Under the pieces are notes generated by a model. It searched no databases and was not told where the DNA came from. It was given only the letters and a program-made list of their open reading frames with translations. From Litorimonas sp964511495 (lineage in GTDB: Bacteria > Pseudomonadota > Alphaproteobacteria > Caulobacterales > Maricaulaceae), in contig CAZEFT010000005.1 of assembly GCA_964511495.1 (NCBI GenBank), positions 100,955 to 164,954 on the forward strand: 64,000 bases of DNA, written 5' to 3'. Positions within the stretch are counted from its first letter, which is position 1. Every line of letters starts with the position of its first letter. The position numbers and the translations under genes are program-made. Positions 10,601 to 17,978 of the stretch are shown here, in pieces.

Positions 10601-11192
10601 TATCATAGGAGTAGGTAAAACCCGCTTTCTGCTTGGCTTGGCCACGACGATAGGCGCTATCAATTGTTTCACCCAAAACAAATTGATTTCCCATCTCCTT
10701 CATCGCCCGCTTAACCGCGATACGAATAACAGGTTCACCCACACGTTTAATCGCGCCATGGAGAACTTTGGAAATGCCTTTGCTTTCTTCATTATCAAGG
10801 ACTTTTCCGGTGAGCATCAGCCCCCATGTCGAGGCGTTGACCAGAGAAGAAGAGGATTGCCCTAAATGCTGCCCCCAAGATGACGGCGCAATTTTATCTT
10901 CAATCAAATCATCCATGGTTTGCGCGTCCGGTACACGCAAGAGTGCCTCTGCCAAACACATTAACGCGACGCCCTCATCCGTTGAGAGGCCATATTCAGC
11001 AAGAAAAACCTCCATCAAACCCGGTTCTTCGTCTTCGCGGATATTTCTGATTAGGGACGCTGCTTCTCTCGAAATATGTTCTCTTTGTGACTTCGCAATT
11101 CCCGTTGAGCGGACCAAATCATCAATCAACGTCACTTCGTTCTTTAGATGAGCGTCTCTGATATCGCGCCGTAAGGCTTGCAAATCTTGCAT
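7647..11192 (-). CDS. putA: Bifunctional proline dehydrogenase/glutamate-semialdehyde dehydrogenase PutA
   Basis: A 1181-residue protein that oxidises proline to glutamate in two steps. The N-terminal FAD-dependent barrel carries KLSALHPRYE, MNLDAEEADR-like and RLVKGAYWDSEIK segments. The second half is an NAD-dependent aldehyde dehydrogenase with SPWNFPLAIFTGQ, ETGGLNAMIVD and the catalytic cysteine in SAGQRCSALR. The C-terminal 130 residues form the extra domain of long PutAs. The N-terminus has no ribbon-helix-helix domain, so it is not expected to regulate its own gene. A near-perfect inverted repeat lies upstream at 11250-11273. Confidence 0.96.
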   Translation of the reverse strand: MQDLQALRRDIRDAHLKNEVTLIDDLVRSTGIAKSQREHISREAASLIRNIREDEEPGLMEVFLAEYGLSTDEGVALMCLAEALLRVPDAQTMDDLIEDKIAPSSWGQHLGQSSSSLVNASTWGLMLTGKVLDNEESKGISKVLHGAIKRVGEPVIRIAVKRAMKEMGNQFVLGETIDSAYRRGQAKQKAGFTYSYDMLGEAALTSADALKYFTAYQQAISMLARHSTSDNIRRNPGISIKLSALHPRYEVGQKDRVMNELVPDVLALALMAKDANMGLNLDAEEADRLDLSLDVIETVLRDERLAGWNGFGVVVQAYGKRASGVIDWLYALSAELDRNIMVRLVKGAYWDSEIKRSQVEGLKDFPVYTAKCATDVAYICCAKKLLSLTDRIYPQFATHNAHSVCSVLNLAETMGQDKSQYEFQALHGMGEVLHRLVLKQQGTQCRIYAPVGAHRDLLAYLVRRLLENGANSSFVNQIVDETISPEEIAEDPFEVFTKEVEQTGTAIRKPSDLFMPERKNSIGWDLHCEDDIAEIDQARAPFYEAQWTAKPLIAGKVEGAVAQNVLNPNNPQEVLGQVIDANEADVETALAAAKSWDADLTERRAVLEKAADIFEENFGEIFTLLTREAGKTPADAIAELREAVDFLRYYSVQANKLKLKHGKDGKSVKRGPRGVFACISPWNFPLAIFTGQIAAALAAGNGVLAKPAETTPLIAMRAVEFFHKAGVPISALQLLPGAGGVVGRMITSDSRVKGVCFTGSTATAKIINKAMAANASPEAPLIAETGGLNAMIVDSTALPEQAVKDIVASAFQSAGQRCSALRLLYIQEDVAPTFLNMLYGAMDELRLGNSWAHETDVGPIIDAPSRNKILDYISNARSNGRLLKYVDAPDEGYFVGPAVVSVGGINELEEEIFGPVLHVATFKPNDLGQIINDVNGRGYGLTFGLHTRIDDRVENLTQNLDVGNMYINRNQIGAIVGSQPFGGEGLSGTGPKAGGPHYVPFFTQKYVAPKKKTKIPKTAYAISTERIQSELDALENPSRRVLEVFDLPGPTGESNRLSTYPRGRILCLGPTLPRALKQASIARAQGCSSLIICHGAVMDYALDGVIKPEQLLELQGFEGVAYWGSEDGMRLRRKILAERLGPIIPLMTKADMAARCILERHICIDTTASGGNVSLLAGGED

Positions 11193-11249
11193 CTCAAACC
11201 CCTAGAATGGAATTACTCTTTCAGACAATAACAAGCCTGTACTTTCACA

Positions 11250-11273
11250 TTACCCCTATGTCACTAAGGGTAA
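11250..11273. promoter_or_regulatory. Inverted repeat upstream of putA, candidate operator
   Basis: Two nine-base arms, TTACCCCTA and TAAGGGTAA, are separated by six bases and differ from a perfect palindrome at one pair. The centre is about 70 bp upstream of the putA start. No T-run follows it, so it looks like a protein-binding site rather than a terminator. The bound regulator is unknown; no Lrp- or PutR-like gene is adjacent. The 313-bp gap 11193-11505 holds no convincing gene otherwise. Confidence 0.4.
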
Positions 11274-11505
11274 AATTTATCCGCATAAAATGATAGAATA
11301 CGGGAAAATAATCCCTCATTTTTCATATTTCGGATGTCTTTCGACAAAGTTTCCTACGAAGCGGGAACCGTCGCCAAACTCTCTCATATTCAGTCTTTTA
11401 AACAAGAATTCAGGCTTCTCCCAAGCTATTCTTCTTTCGCTCTCTTGACAAAAGAGCGTCAAAAGCGAGCCTCGCTTTGACCGTGACGAAAGAGGCAATA
11501 GATTC

Positions 11506-12096
11506 GTGGCCAAGCTTTATTTCAGTTTCTCAGCAATGAATGCCGGCAAGTCTGCAATCTTATTGCAATCTGCCTATAATTATCAGGAACGGGGCATGAC
11601 CACGCTTTTGATGAAGCCCGCATTGGATGACAGAGACCCAAAAGCGGATCACATTGTGTCCCGCATCGGACTCAATGCTCAAGCAGATTTGTTCACGAAT
11701 GAGACCGATCTCGAAGTTCACATCACAGAAGCGCACAAGGTAAAACCGATCAACTGTGTACTGCTTGACGAGGCGCAATTTTTAACCCCGGAACAAGTGT
11801 GGCAATTATCGCGCGTGTCGGATTACCACCGTATTCCGGTGATGTGCTATGGCCTGCGAACCGATTTTCAAGGCATATTATTCCCTGGCAGTGCAACACT
11901 CTTGGCGATCGCTGATGATCTGAGAGAACTACGCACACTTTGCTGGTGCGGACGAAAGGCCACCATGACCCTGCGATTTGATAAAACGGGGGATGCGGTC
12001 ACAGAAGGGCAACAAATTGAGGTCGGTGGAAATGAAAAATATATCAGTCTTTGCCGCAAACACTGGGCCGAAAAAGACACAAATAATATCGTTTAA
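11506..12096 (+). CDS. tdk: Thymidine kinase
   Basis: A type II thymidine kinase of 196 residues that phosphorylates salvaged thymidine. The P-loop is FSAMNAGKSA at residues 8-17. The metal-coordinating Walker-B-like segment is VLLDEAQFL. The zinc-binding lasso has TLCWCGRKA and SLCRKHW, the arrangement known from proteobacterial Tdk. Translation starts at GTG with AGAGG about eight bases upstream; no ATG fits the conserved N-terminus. The gene overlaps the convergent nucleoside hydrolase by four bases. Confidence 0.95.
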   Translation: MAKLYFSFSAMNAGKSAILLQSAYNYQERGMTTLLMKPALDDRDPKADHIVSRIGLNAQADLFTNETDLEVHITEAHKVKPINCVLLDEAQFLTPEQVWQLSRVSDYHRIPVMCYGLRTDFQGILFPGSATLLAIADDLRELRTLCWCGRKATMTLRFDKTGDAVTEGQQIEVGGNEKYISLCRKHWAEKDTNNIV

Positions 12097-13046
12097 GCCT
12101 CTGTGAATTTTTCCAACTGTTCAATTAGCAAGTCAAAAAAACCCTCTGCATTCACATCATGCGCCCAAAGACAATTTTTGGGCAAGTCTGTTCCGTGCCA
12201 GAAGTCCACGGCCGTGTGACCCCGTGTTAAATCAGATTCGGTTTCAACACGAATATTACATTTTTTGAGACTGAAGATTTCCGGACGCAAGATATAAGCC
12301 ATTGTACAAGGGTCATGAAGGGGTGCCCCATCCGTTCCGTATTTATCTTCGTCAAAGCGACCATAATGGGTGAGCAAATTATAAGCCGCCAAAGCCACAG
12401 GATTGCCGACGGCTTTGATTCTGTCCAAGACATCTTTGCTGGATAAAACCTGATGTGTAACGTCCAGACCGAAAATGACCATTGGGCAACCACTGTCAAA
12501 AACAGTCTGCGCAGCATGAGGATCAACATAGATATTAAATTCAGCGGAAGGCGTGATATTGCCCCCTTCCCGCAACGCCCCTCCCATAATGACAATCTCT
12601 TTGATTTTGGGGAGAATGAAATTATTTTTCCGCATCGCCGCCGCAATATTGGTCATGGGGCCGGTGATGAGAATTGTCACTCCCCTATCAGGCGCGGCCA
12701 AAAGCGTTTCGATGATAAAGTCCACAGCATTTTGCGATTGGAGTGCCATTTCAGGCTCGTAAATATCAATACCCTCCAGACCCTCATTCCCATGGACTTC
12801 TTCAGCTGTCGCCAGAGGGTATTCCAAAGGTGCATCGCATCCTGCATAAACTGGGATATCTGTTCGCTTCATCAATTCACACAATAAGCGCGTATTACGT
12901 TCCGTTTTATCGAGGCCCACATTTCCGGCAACAACGGTAATACCCAGCACGTCATAATGAGCGCTTTCATCTGGCGCTAAAGCAAGAAAGAGGTTGATGG
13001 CATCGTCTTGCCCGGGATCACAATCAATAATGAGTTTTTGGGTCAT
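12093..13046 (-). CDS. Inosine-uridine preferring nucleoside hydrolase
   Basis: A 317-residue enzyme that cleaves ribonucleosides to base and ribose. The calcium-binding signature DCDPGQDDAINL is at residues 7-18, and VAGNVGL, EVHGNEGL, TGPMTNIAA, IMGGAL and the C-terminal HDPCTMAYIL, the last two holding further ligands, are all present. There is no signal peptide, so it acts in the cytoplasm. With the adjacent phosphoribosyltransferase and ribokinase it would feed bases and ribose into salvage. Confidence 0.92.
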   Translation of the reverse strand: MTQKLIIDCDPGQDDAINLFLALAPDESAHYDVLGITVVAGNVGLDKTERNTRLLCELMKRTDIPVYAGCDAPLEYPLATAEEVHGNEGLEGIDIYEPEMALQSQNAVDFIIETLLAAPDRGVTILITGPMTNIAAAMRKNNFILPKIKEIVIMGGALREGGNITPSAEFNIYVDPHAAQTVFDSGCPMVIFGLDVTHQVLSSKDVLDRIKAVGNPVALAAYNLLTHYGRFDEDKYGTDGAPLHDPCTMAYILRPEIFSLKKCNIRVETESDLTRGHTAVDFWHGTDLPKNCLWAHDVNAEGFFDLLIEQLEKFTEA

Positions 13047-13236
13047 GCTCTCTCATAGGCCGCTCAGACATAAATGAGAACCATTTATTAGCCTGATTTA
13101 TGGCTCTCTCCATCGTTGGCAAGCCTTTCTGAGTTCGTCATTTTATATCTCGGCCTTGATTAGGCAGACAGATTGGACTACGCGCCCTTCTCTGCACTAC
13201 AGGCCATACACCGCCACCCAAAGACGGAGTGAAACT

Positions 13237-13800
13237 TTGGAAAAATTATTCGTCAGCGCCGAAGAACTTTTAAAAGACTCGTTTGAACTCGCCTTACAAA
13301 TTTTTGAAAGTGGGTATCGCCCTTCATTCATTGTGGGCGTTTGGCGTGGTGGGACACCCGTTGGGATTGCCGTTCAGGAAGTTTTGGAACTTCTTGATTG
13401 TAAAACAGATCACTTTGCCATTCGAACATCCTCTTATGAAGCGATGGATAAGCAGTCCAAAGAAGTGAAAGTTTACGGACTTCAACACCTCGTGGACACT
13501 ATTAATACTGAAGATCAACTTCTAATTATCGACGATATTTTTGACAGTGGGCGTAGTATCGAAGCCATCATCGACACACTAAAAGAGAAATGCCGCCGTA
13601 ACACGCCCGAAGACATTCGCGTTGCCACAGTTTATTACAAACCCAAGCGCAATAAAACGACACGCGTGCCGGATTTCTACCTCCATGAAACGGATGAATG
13701 GACAGTCTTCCCTCATGAAATTGAGGGCTGCACGATTGAAGAGCTTAAGAAAACAAAGCCGTTGCCAAAACGTTTGTTTGATTTGCTGTCAAAAGACTAG
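13237..13800 (+). CDS. Purine-type phosphoribosyltransferase
   Basis: A type I phosphoribosyltransferase that would join a free base to PRPP. The PRPP-binding loop is LLIIDDIFDSGRS, and the pyrophosphate loop is IVGVWRGGTPVG. The hood segment around YYKPKRNKTTRVPDFY resembles hypoxanthine/xanthine-guanine enzymes. I start it at TTG 13237, which has GGAG seven bases upstream and gives 187 residues. The frame is open back to another TTG at 13156, but that extension has no ribosome binding site and no family match that I recognise. It sits between a nucleoside hydrolase and a ribokinase, so base recycling is the likely role. Confidence 0.8.
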   Translation: MEKLFVSAEELLKDSFELALQIFESGYRPSFIVGVWRGGTPVGIAVQEVLELLDCKTDHFAIRTSSYEAMDKQSKEVKVYGLQHLVDTINTEDQLLIIDDIFDSGRSIEAIIDTLKEKCRRNTPEDIRVATVYYKPKRNKTTRVPDFYLHETDEWTVFPHEIEGCTIEELKKTKPLPKRLFDLLSKD

Positions 13801-14660
13801 ACTAAATTGTCAACATCTTCCCTGTTGGGCGCTGCGCTTTGCGTTCCAATTTTTGTCGCTGTCAACGCGCCAACAGCACAAGCAAAGCTAAGGGCCTTTT
13901 CATAAGACTGCCCCTCGACCAAGGCCACGGTCAAACCTGCCGCGAAACTGTCCCCGGCACCTGTCGTATCCACGACATCGACTTGAGGCGGTTTAGCTGT
14001 TGCCAAGATTTGCCCTTTTTGCATCAGTGTCGCACCCGCTGCCCCTAACGTAATCGCAACCATGCCCTCAAACCCATCCAACAGTGACTGATACGCATCA
14101 TATTCACCTTCATTGAGAATGAGTAAATCTGCATAAGGCATGACGGTGTCCAAGCCCGGTAAAACAGGAGACGTATTAAGCGCGACAAATCCATCAAAGC
14201 CTTCAATCGCAGCCTTGATAGTCTCAATCGGGATTTCAAATTGGCTGATGATGGCACGATTAGAAATGGGTTTCAGCTTTTCCGGCGTGAAAACCGCATT
14301 CGCACCAGAGGCTACAGCAATTTGGTTTTCTCCATCATCCGCGACATTAATAAAGGCCAAGCCCGTATGAACGTCCTCAACCATAATCAGGTTCGATAAG
14401 TCAACAGATGCCTCTTTTAAAAAACGTAAAGCTTGATCCGCATAATCGTCATGCCCAACAGCGGCTTGAAGACTGACCTTCGCGCCCAATCGTTTTGCTG
14501 CTAAAGCGACGTTAGCACCTTTGCCACCCGGTAAAGCCGTAAACTGGCCTTGTGTCACAGTCTCTCCAGCACGTGGCAGGACTTGTGTCTGGATAATCAA
14601 ATCCAGATTTACAGACCCCAAAACACAAATATCAGGCAGTGAAACTTCATCTTTTGTCAT
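13797..14660 (-). CDS. rbsK: Ribokinase (PfkB family)
   Basis: A 287-residue sugar kinase. The N-terminal motif GGKGANVALAA and the C-terminal anion-hole/catalytic-base motif DTTGAGDSFAAGL are both intact. The start of the protein has the substrate-binding GSVNLDLII. It converges on the phosphoribosyltransferase with a four-base overlap. Phosphorylation of ribose released by the neighbouring nucleoside hydrolase is the natural reading; another furanose or a nucleoside cannot be excluded for PfkB enzymes. Confidence 0.88.
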   Translation of the reverse strand: MTKDEVSLPDICVLGSVNLDLIIQTQVLPRAGETVTQGQFTALPGGKGANVALAAKRLGAKVSLQAAVGHDDYADQALRFLKEASVDLSNLIMVEDVHTGLAFINVADDGENQIAVASGANAVFTPEKLKPISNRAIISQFEIPIETIKAAIEGFDGFVALNTSPVLPGLDTVMPYADLLILNEGEYDAYQSLLDGFEGMVAITLGAAGATLMQKGQILATAKPPQVDVVDTTGAGDSFAAGLTVALVEGQSYEKALSFACAVGALTATKIGTQSAAPNREDVDNLV

Positions 14661-14802
14661 TTTGAGCCTCTGAATTTCGCATCTTATCCGTGGGGACGCT
14701 TTCTAACTTATCCCCATAAGCGAAAGGCGTGCCTGTCAAAAGGGCATTTGCAAGAGATTTTTGATATGCTATCGCCCTCGCCCGGTTTTGAAAGGCTAAA
14801 TA

Positions 14803-15741
14803 ATGATTGAGATTCGCCCTATCAGCTTTTCTATATGGCAAAATAATAAACAAGAATTCGCCAAGCTTATCGGCGATTCTTTTAGTGAAACCGGCTTTGC
14901 GGTCATCTCAGACCACACAATTCCACAAGATGTGATTCACGCGGCCGATGAAGCGTCCAAAGACTATTTTGCCCTGCCCTCTGATGTTAAGCGCAGCTAT
15001 GCCGACCCTGAGGATGGCTATCAACGCGGACACTCTCCAATGGGCACCGAAAATGCCAAAGGCAAAAAAGAGGCAGACTTAAAAGAGTTCTGGCATACAG
15101 GCCGTGCTCTGCCCGAAGGCTCACCGTATCGTGCGACAATGAAAGATACGCCTTCTGTAAAGGAAGTCCCAGAGTTTGATGAAGCAACGCGTCAACTCTA
15201 CGAGGCGCTTGATGAATTCGGCGTTGAGCTTTTACGGGCAATTGCGCTCTATTTGGATCAAGACGAAAGTTGGTTCGACAGCCGAGTCAATAATGGCAAC
15301 TCAATTTTGCGTCTTTTGCACTACCCTCCGCAATTAACGCCGCCCGCTGAAGGGTCAGTCAGAGCGGGTGCCCATGAGGATATCAATCTGATCACCTTAC
15401 TATTGGGAGCAGAAGAGGCGGGATTGCAGGCAAAGCATCGTTCGGGCGTCTGGCTCGATATTAATGCGCCGGATGGAGCCTTAGTTGTAAATTCAGGCGA
15501 TATGCTACAGCGTTTAACAGGTGGGGTTTTACCGTCGACCACACATCGTGTGCTGAACCCGGCCCCGGAGCGCGCCAAACATCCGCGCTATTCTAAACCG
15601 TTTTTCTTACACCCGAATAATGATTTCAATATTGAGATGCTGGAAAGCTGTAAAAACAAAGGCGGTGTCGCGGAAGCCCCTATCACGGCGTCAGAATATT
15701 TGAAAGAACGCCTAATCGAAATCGGTCTTATCAAGACTTAA
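14803..15741 (+). CDS. 2-oxoglutarate/Fe(II) oxygenase, isopenicillin N synthase-like
   Basis: A 312-residue double-stranded beta-helix oxygenase. The iron triad is visible as HED in GAHEDINLITLL and the distal histidine in TTHRVLNP. The 2-oxoglutarate-binding RxS motif is in RYSKPFFLHP. The N-terminal half matches the DIOX_N domain (GFAVISDHTIP, YQRGHSPMGTENA). AAGG precedes the ATG. It is divergent from ribokinase and convergent with the nucleoside transporter nupC. Known relatives include nucleobase-oxidising enzymes such as thymine dioxygenase, so a nucleobase or nucleoside substrate is a context-based guess. Confidence 0.85.
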   Translation: MIEIRPISFSIWQNNKQEFAKLIGDSFSETGFAVISDHTIPQDVIHAADEASKDYFALPSDVKRSYADPEDGYQRGHSPMGTENAKGKKEADLKEFWHTGRALPEGSPYRATMKDTPSVKEVPEFDEATRQLYEALDEFGVELLRAIALYLDQDESWFDSRVNNGNSILRLLHYPPQLTPPAEGSVRAGAHEDINLITLLLGAEEAGLQAKHRSGVWLDINAPDGALVVNSGDMLQRLTGGVLPSTTHRVLNPAPERAKHPRYSKPFFLHPNNDFNIEMLESCKNKGGVAEAPITASEYLKERLIEIGLIKT

Positions 15742-15760
15742 GGCGAATACCCGGCCGCCA

Positions 15761-16993
15761 TTAAACTCCGACCAACATCCCGGCCAGAGCCGCGCTCATT
15801 AAATTGGCCAGCGATGCTGCGAAAACCGCGCGTATGCCCATCTGAGCAATATCTGACATACGGTCAGGTATAAGCGCGCCTAGCCCACCCAATAAAATCG
15901 CGATAGAACTGAGGTTAGCAAATCCGCAAAGGGCGAAAGTCAAAATCACGACAGTGCGCTCGGATAACTCTCCCTGAACATTGACAAGACTGATGTAAGC
16001 GATGAATTCGTTTAGAACGACCTTTTCACCAAATATCGCACCGGCCTGTTGCGCTTCTGCCCAAGGGACATTCAAGCAATACATGACGGGCGCAAAAATT
16101 AAGCCGAGAACAGTTTGAATGCTCAGGTCACCATAACCAAAAAGGCCGCCAAACCATCCCAAAATACCATTGGATAAGGCGATGAGGGAAACAAATGCCA
16201 ATAGCATGGCCCCAATGGCTACAGCGAGTTGAACTCCGTTTTGGGCGCCCACTGCTGCCGCCATAATAACGTTAGGGTGTTTTGTTGGTTCGCCCAATTC
16301 AAAAATAGTCTTTTCAACCTTCTCTACGGATTCAATTTTTGGGTCAGGCATTATAATTTTTGCCATTAACAAGCCACCCGGAGCGGACATGAAACAGGCG
16401 GCGATGAGATATTCCGGCTGAATTCCTAATTGAGCATAACCCGCCAAAACTGTCCCCGCGATAGACGCCAGACCCGAGACCATGATTGTGAAAAGTTCTG
16501 TTCGCGAGATTGTTGGCAGGTAGGGCTTTAGCGTTAAGGGAGCCTCAGTCTGTCCTACAAAAATATTGGCAACGACATTGAGTGATTCAATAGGTTTTGT
16601 GCCTGTGAGGAAGTTTACGGCCCGACCTCCATATTTCACAATCAGGGGCATAATTCGCAGGTGGTACATTACCTCCATCAGCGAAGCAAAGAAGATAACG
16701 ACCGGCAAGACGCGAACGAGAAAACTAAATCCGACTTCATCACTCGCTAGCCCGCCAAAAATGAAGTCAATGCCCGAATTGGCATAACCTAATAGGGTCG
16801 TCACCTTATCCGACATGTCCGAAAGGGCCGATTTTCCGGAGGGAACATAGAGCACCAAAACAGCAATAAAGACCTGTAAGGCGAAGCAGGACAAAACAAT
16901 ACGAGGGTTAATACCGCGCCGATTTGTCGAGAAAACAAAAGCGACCAAAAGGATAAGCGCGACGCCAATAAGACCAAAAGCAGGATGATGCAT
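15761..16993 (-). CDS. nupC: Concentrative nucleoside transporter
   Basis: A 410-residue inner-membrane protein of the CNT family, which couples nucleoside uptake to protons or sodium. It has the gate domain around GLASDEVGFSFLVRVLPVVIFFASL, the core motif VGQTEAPL, and the EFIAYISLV and GFANLSSIAILLGG segments that form substrate and ion sites in characterised CNTs. Length is typical. Only about 60 bp separates it from the uridine kinase start region, on the same strand, so the two may be co-transcribed (udk first). Confidence 0.93.
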   Translation of the reverse strand: MHHPAFGLIGVALILLVAFVFSTNRRGINPRIVLSCFALQVFIAVLVLYVPSGKSALSDMSDKVTTLLGYANSGIDFIFGGLASDEVGFSFLVRVLPVVIFFASLMEVMYHLRIMPLIVKYGGRAVNFLTGTKPIESLNVVANIFVGQTEAPLTLKPYLPTISRTELFTIMVSGLASIAGTVLAGYAQLGIQPEYLIAACFMSAPGGLLMAKIIMPDPKIESVEKVEKTIFELGEPTKHPNVIMAAAVGAQNGVQLAVAIGAMLLAFVSLIALSNGILGWFGGLFGYGDLSIQTVLGLIFAPVMYCLNVPWAEAQQAGAIFGEKVVLNEFIAYISLVNVQGELSERTVVILTFALCGFANLSSIAILLGGLGALIPDRMSDIAQMGIRAVFAASLANLMSAALAGMLVGV

Positions 16994-17051
16994 AATAAGA
17001 GCTCGTCTTTAACGGTTCACGCAGCGATATTTTGTCCTAACGACCATCGGT

Positions 17052-17705
17052 CTAAAAGGCCAGACGCATTTGATCCGAAGTGGCTTCGAAATCAAAACCC
17101 GGCAAAATAGCGACAAGTCGGTCTATCAACCCGGTCAAATCATTCACATATTCATTTTGATAGATTACTTCATCGGCGTAGGCAGCTGACGGTGCGACGA
17201 AACTTTGATGCGCCGGCTCGACGTCTTCGTGAAATTGTTTGTGAACGAAATCCTCTGTGCGGCCACGTTCGGCCACATCTCGTGACAGTCGCCTCGCATA
17301 GCGTTCTTCATAAGCACATTTCATATAGAGACTATGATCCAAAAGAGGTCGAACTTCGGCCGCATTCAGAATAAGCATCCCCTCCACAATAATATAGCGT
17401 TTTGGCTCAAGCGGTTCCGTAGGGAGGCGCCGCTGATGGGTTACAAAGTCATAGTTGGGAAGCGCCGCCGCCTCTCCGTTTTTAAGTGCGGCGATGTCTG
17501 CGGCAAGTTGCTCGAAATCCAGAGCTTCAGGAACGTCAAAATTCGGAATGTCCTTTTTACGGGATTGGCGCTCACGAATATCAAAATAGTAATCGTCCTG
17601 ACGTATGGCCATGCAGGAGTCTACACCAAGTCTATGTTGTAAGTGACGAGCCAAAGTCGTTTTGCCGGAACAGCTTCCGCCCGCAATACCGATCACAAAT
17701 GACAT
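17052..17705 (-). CDS. udk: Uridine kinase
   Basis: A P-loop kinase of 217 residues that phosphorylates uridine and cytidine. The nucleotide-binding loop is GIAGGSCSGKTTLA at residues 5-18. DDYYFD, NFDVPEALDF and the lid region RRLSRDVAERGR follow, in the order seen in Udk. The frame extends 38 codons further upstream, but the ATG at 17705 places the P-loop at the normal distance from the N-terminus, so I take it as the start. It lies directly upstream of nupC, matching uptake with trapping of the nucleoside. Confidence 0.9.
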   Translation of the reverse strand: MSFVIGIAGGSCSGKTTLARHLQHRLGVDSCMAIRQDDYYFDIRERQSRKKDIPNFDVPEALDFEQLAADIAALKNGEAAALPNYDFVTHQRRLPTEPLEPKRYIIVEGMLILNAAEVRPLLDHSLYMKCAYEERYARRLSRDVAERGRTEDFVHKQFHEDVEPAHQSFVAPSAAYADEVIYQNEYVNDLTGLIDRLVAILPGFDFEATSDQMRLAF

Positions 17706-17978
17706 GATGGCGACGCCCCCCCAATACGCTAACATTGGCTCCGTGCCTAAAACGAATCTGAAAGGGTTACCAGTGCTAATTCTGACCGAAACCAGAGGAA
17801 CCAAATCAAAAAATCTCACAAAAATGTGACTTTTAAGACACAGTCGAGAACATTCCTTAACAGAATGACAGTTTCAACCCGCTTATCCACACAAATCTTA
17901 CAGCTCTGTCATAAAAGTTACAAAACCCGCTATTATGGGGCTGCCAACTTTCAACCGGAAACAACACAAAGTTCAACC

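Noticed and set aside
11316..11513. A 65-codon minus-strand frame between putA and tdk
   Set aside because: It overlaps the tdk start and ribosome binding site and has no protein-like features.
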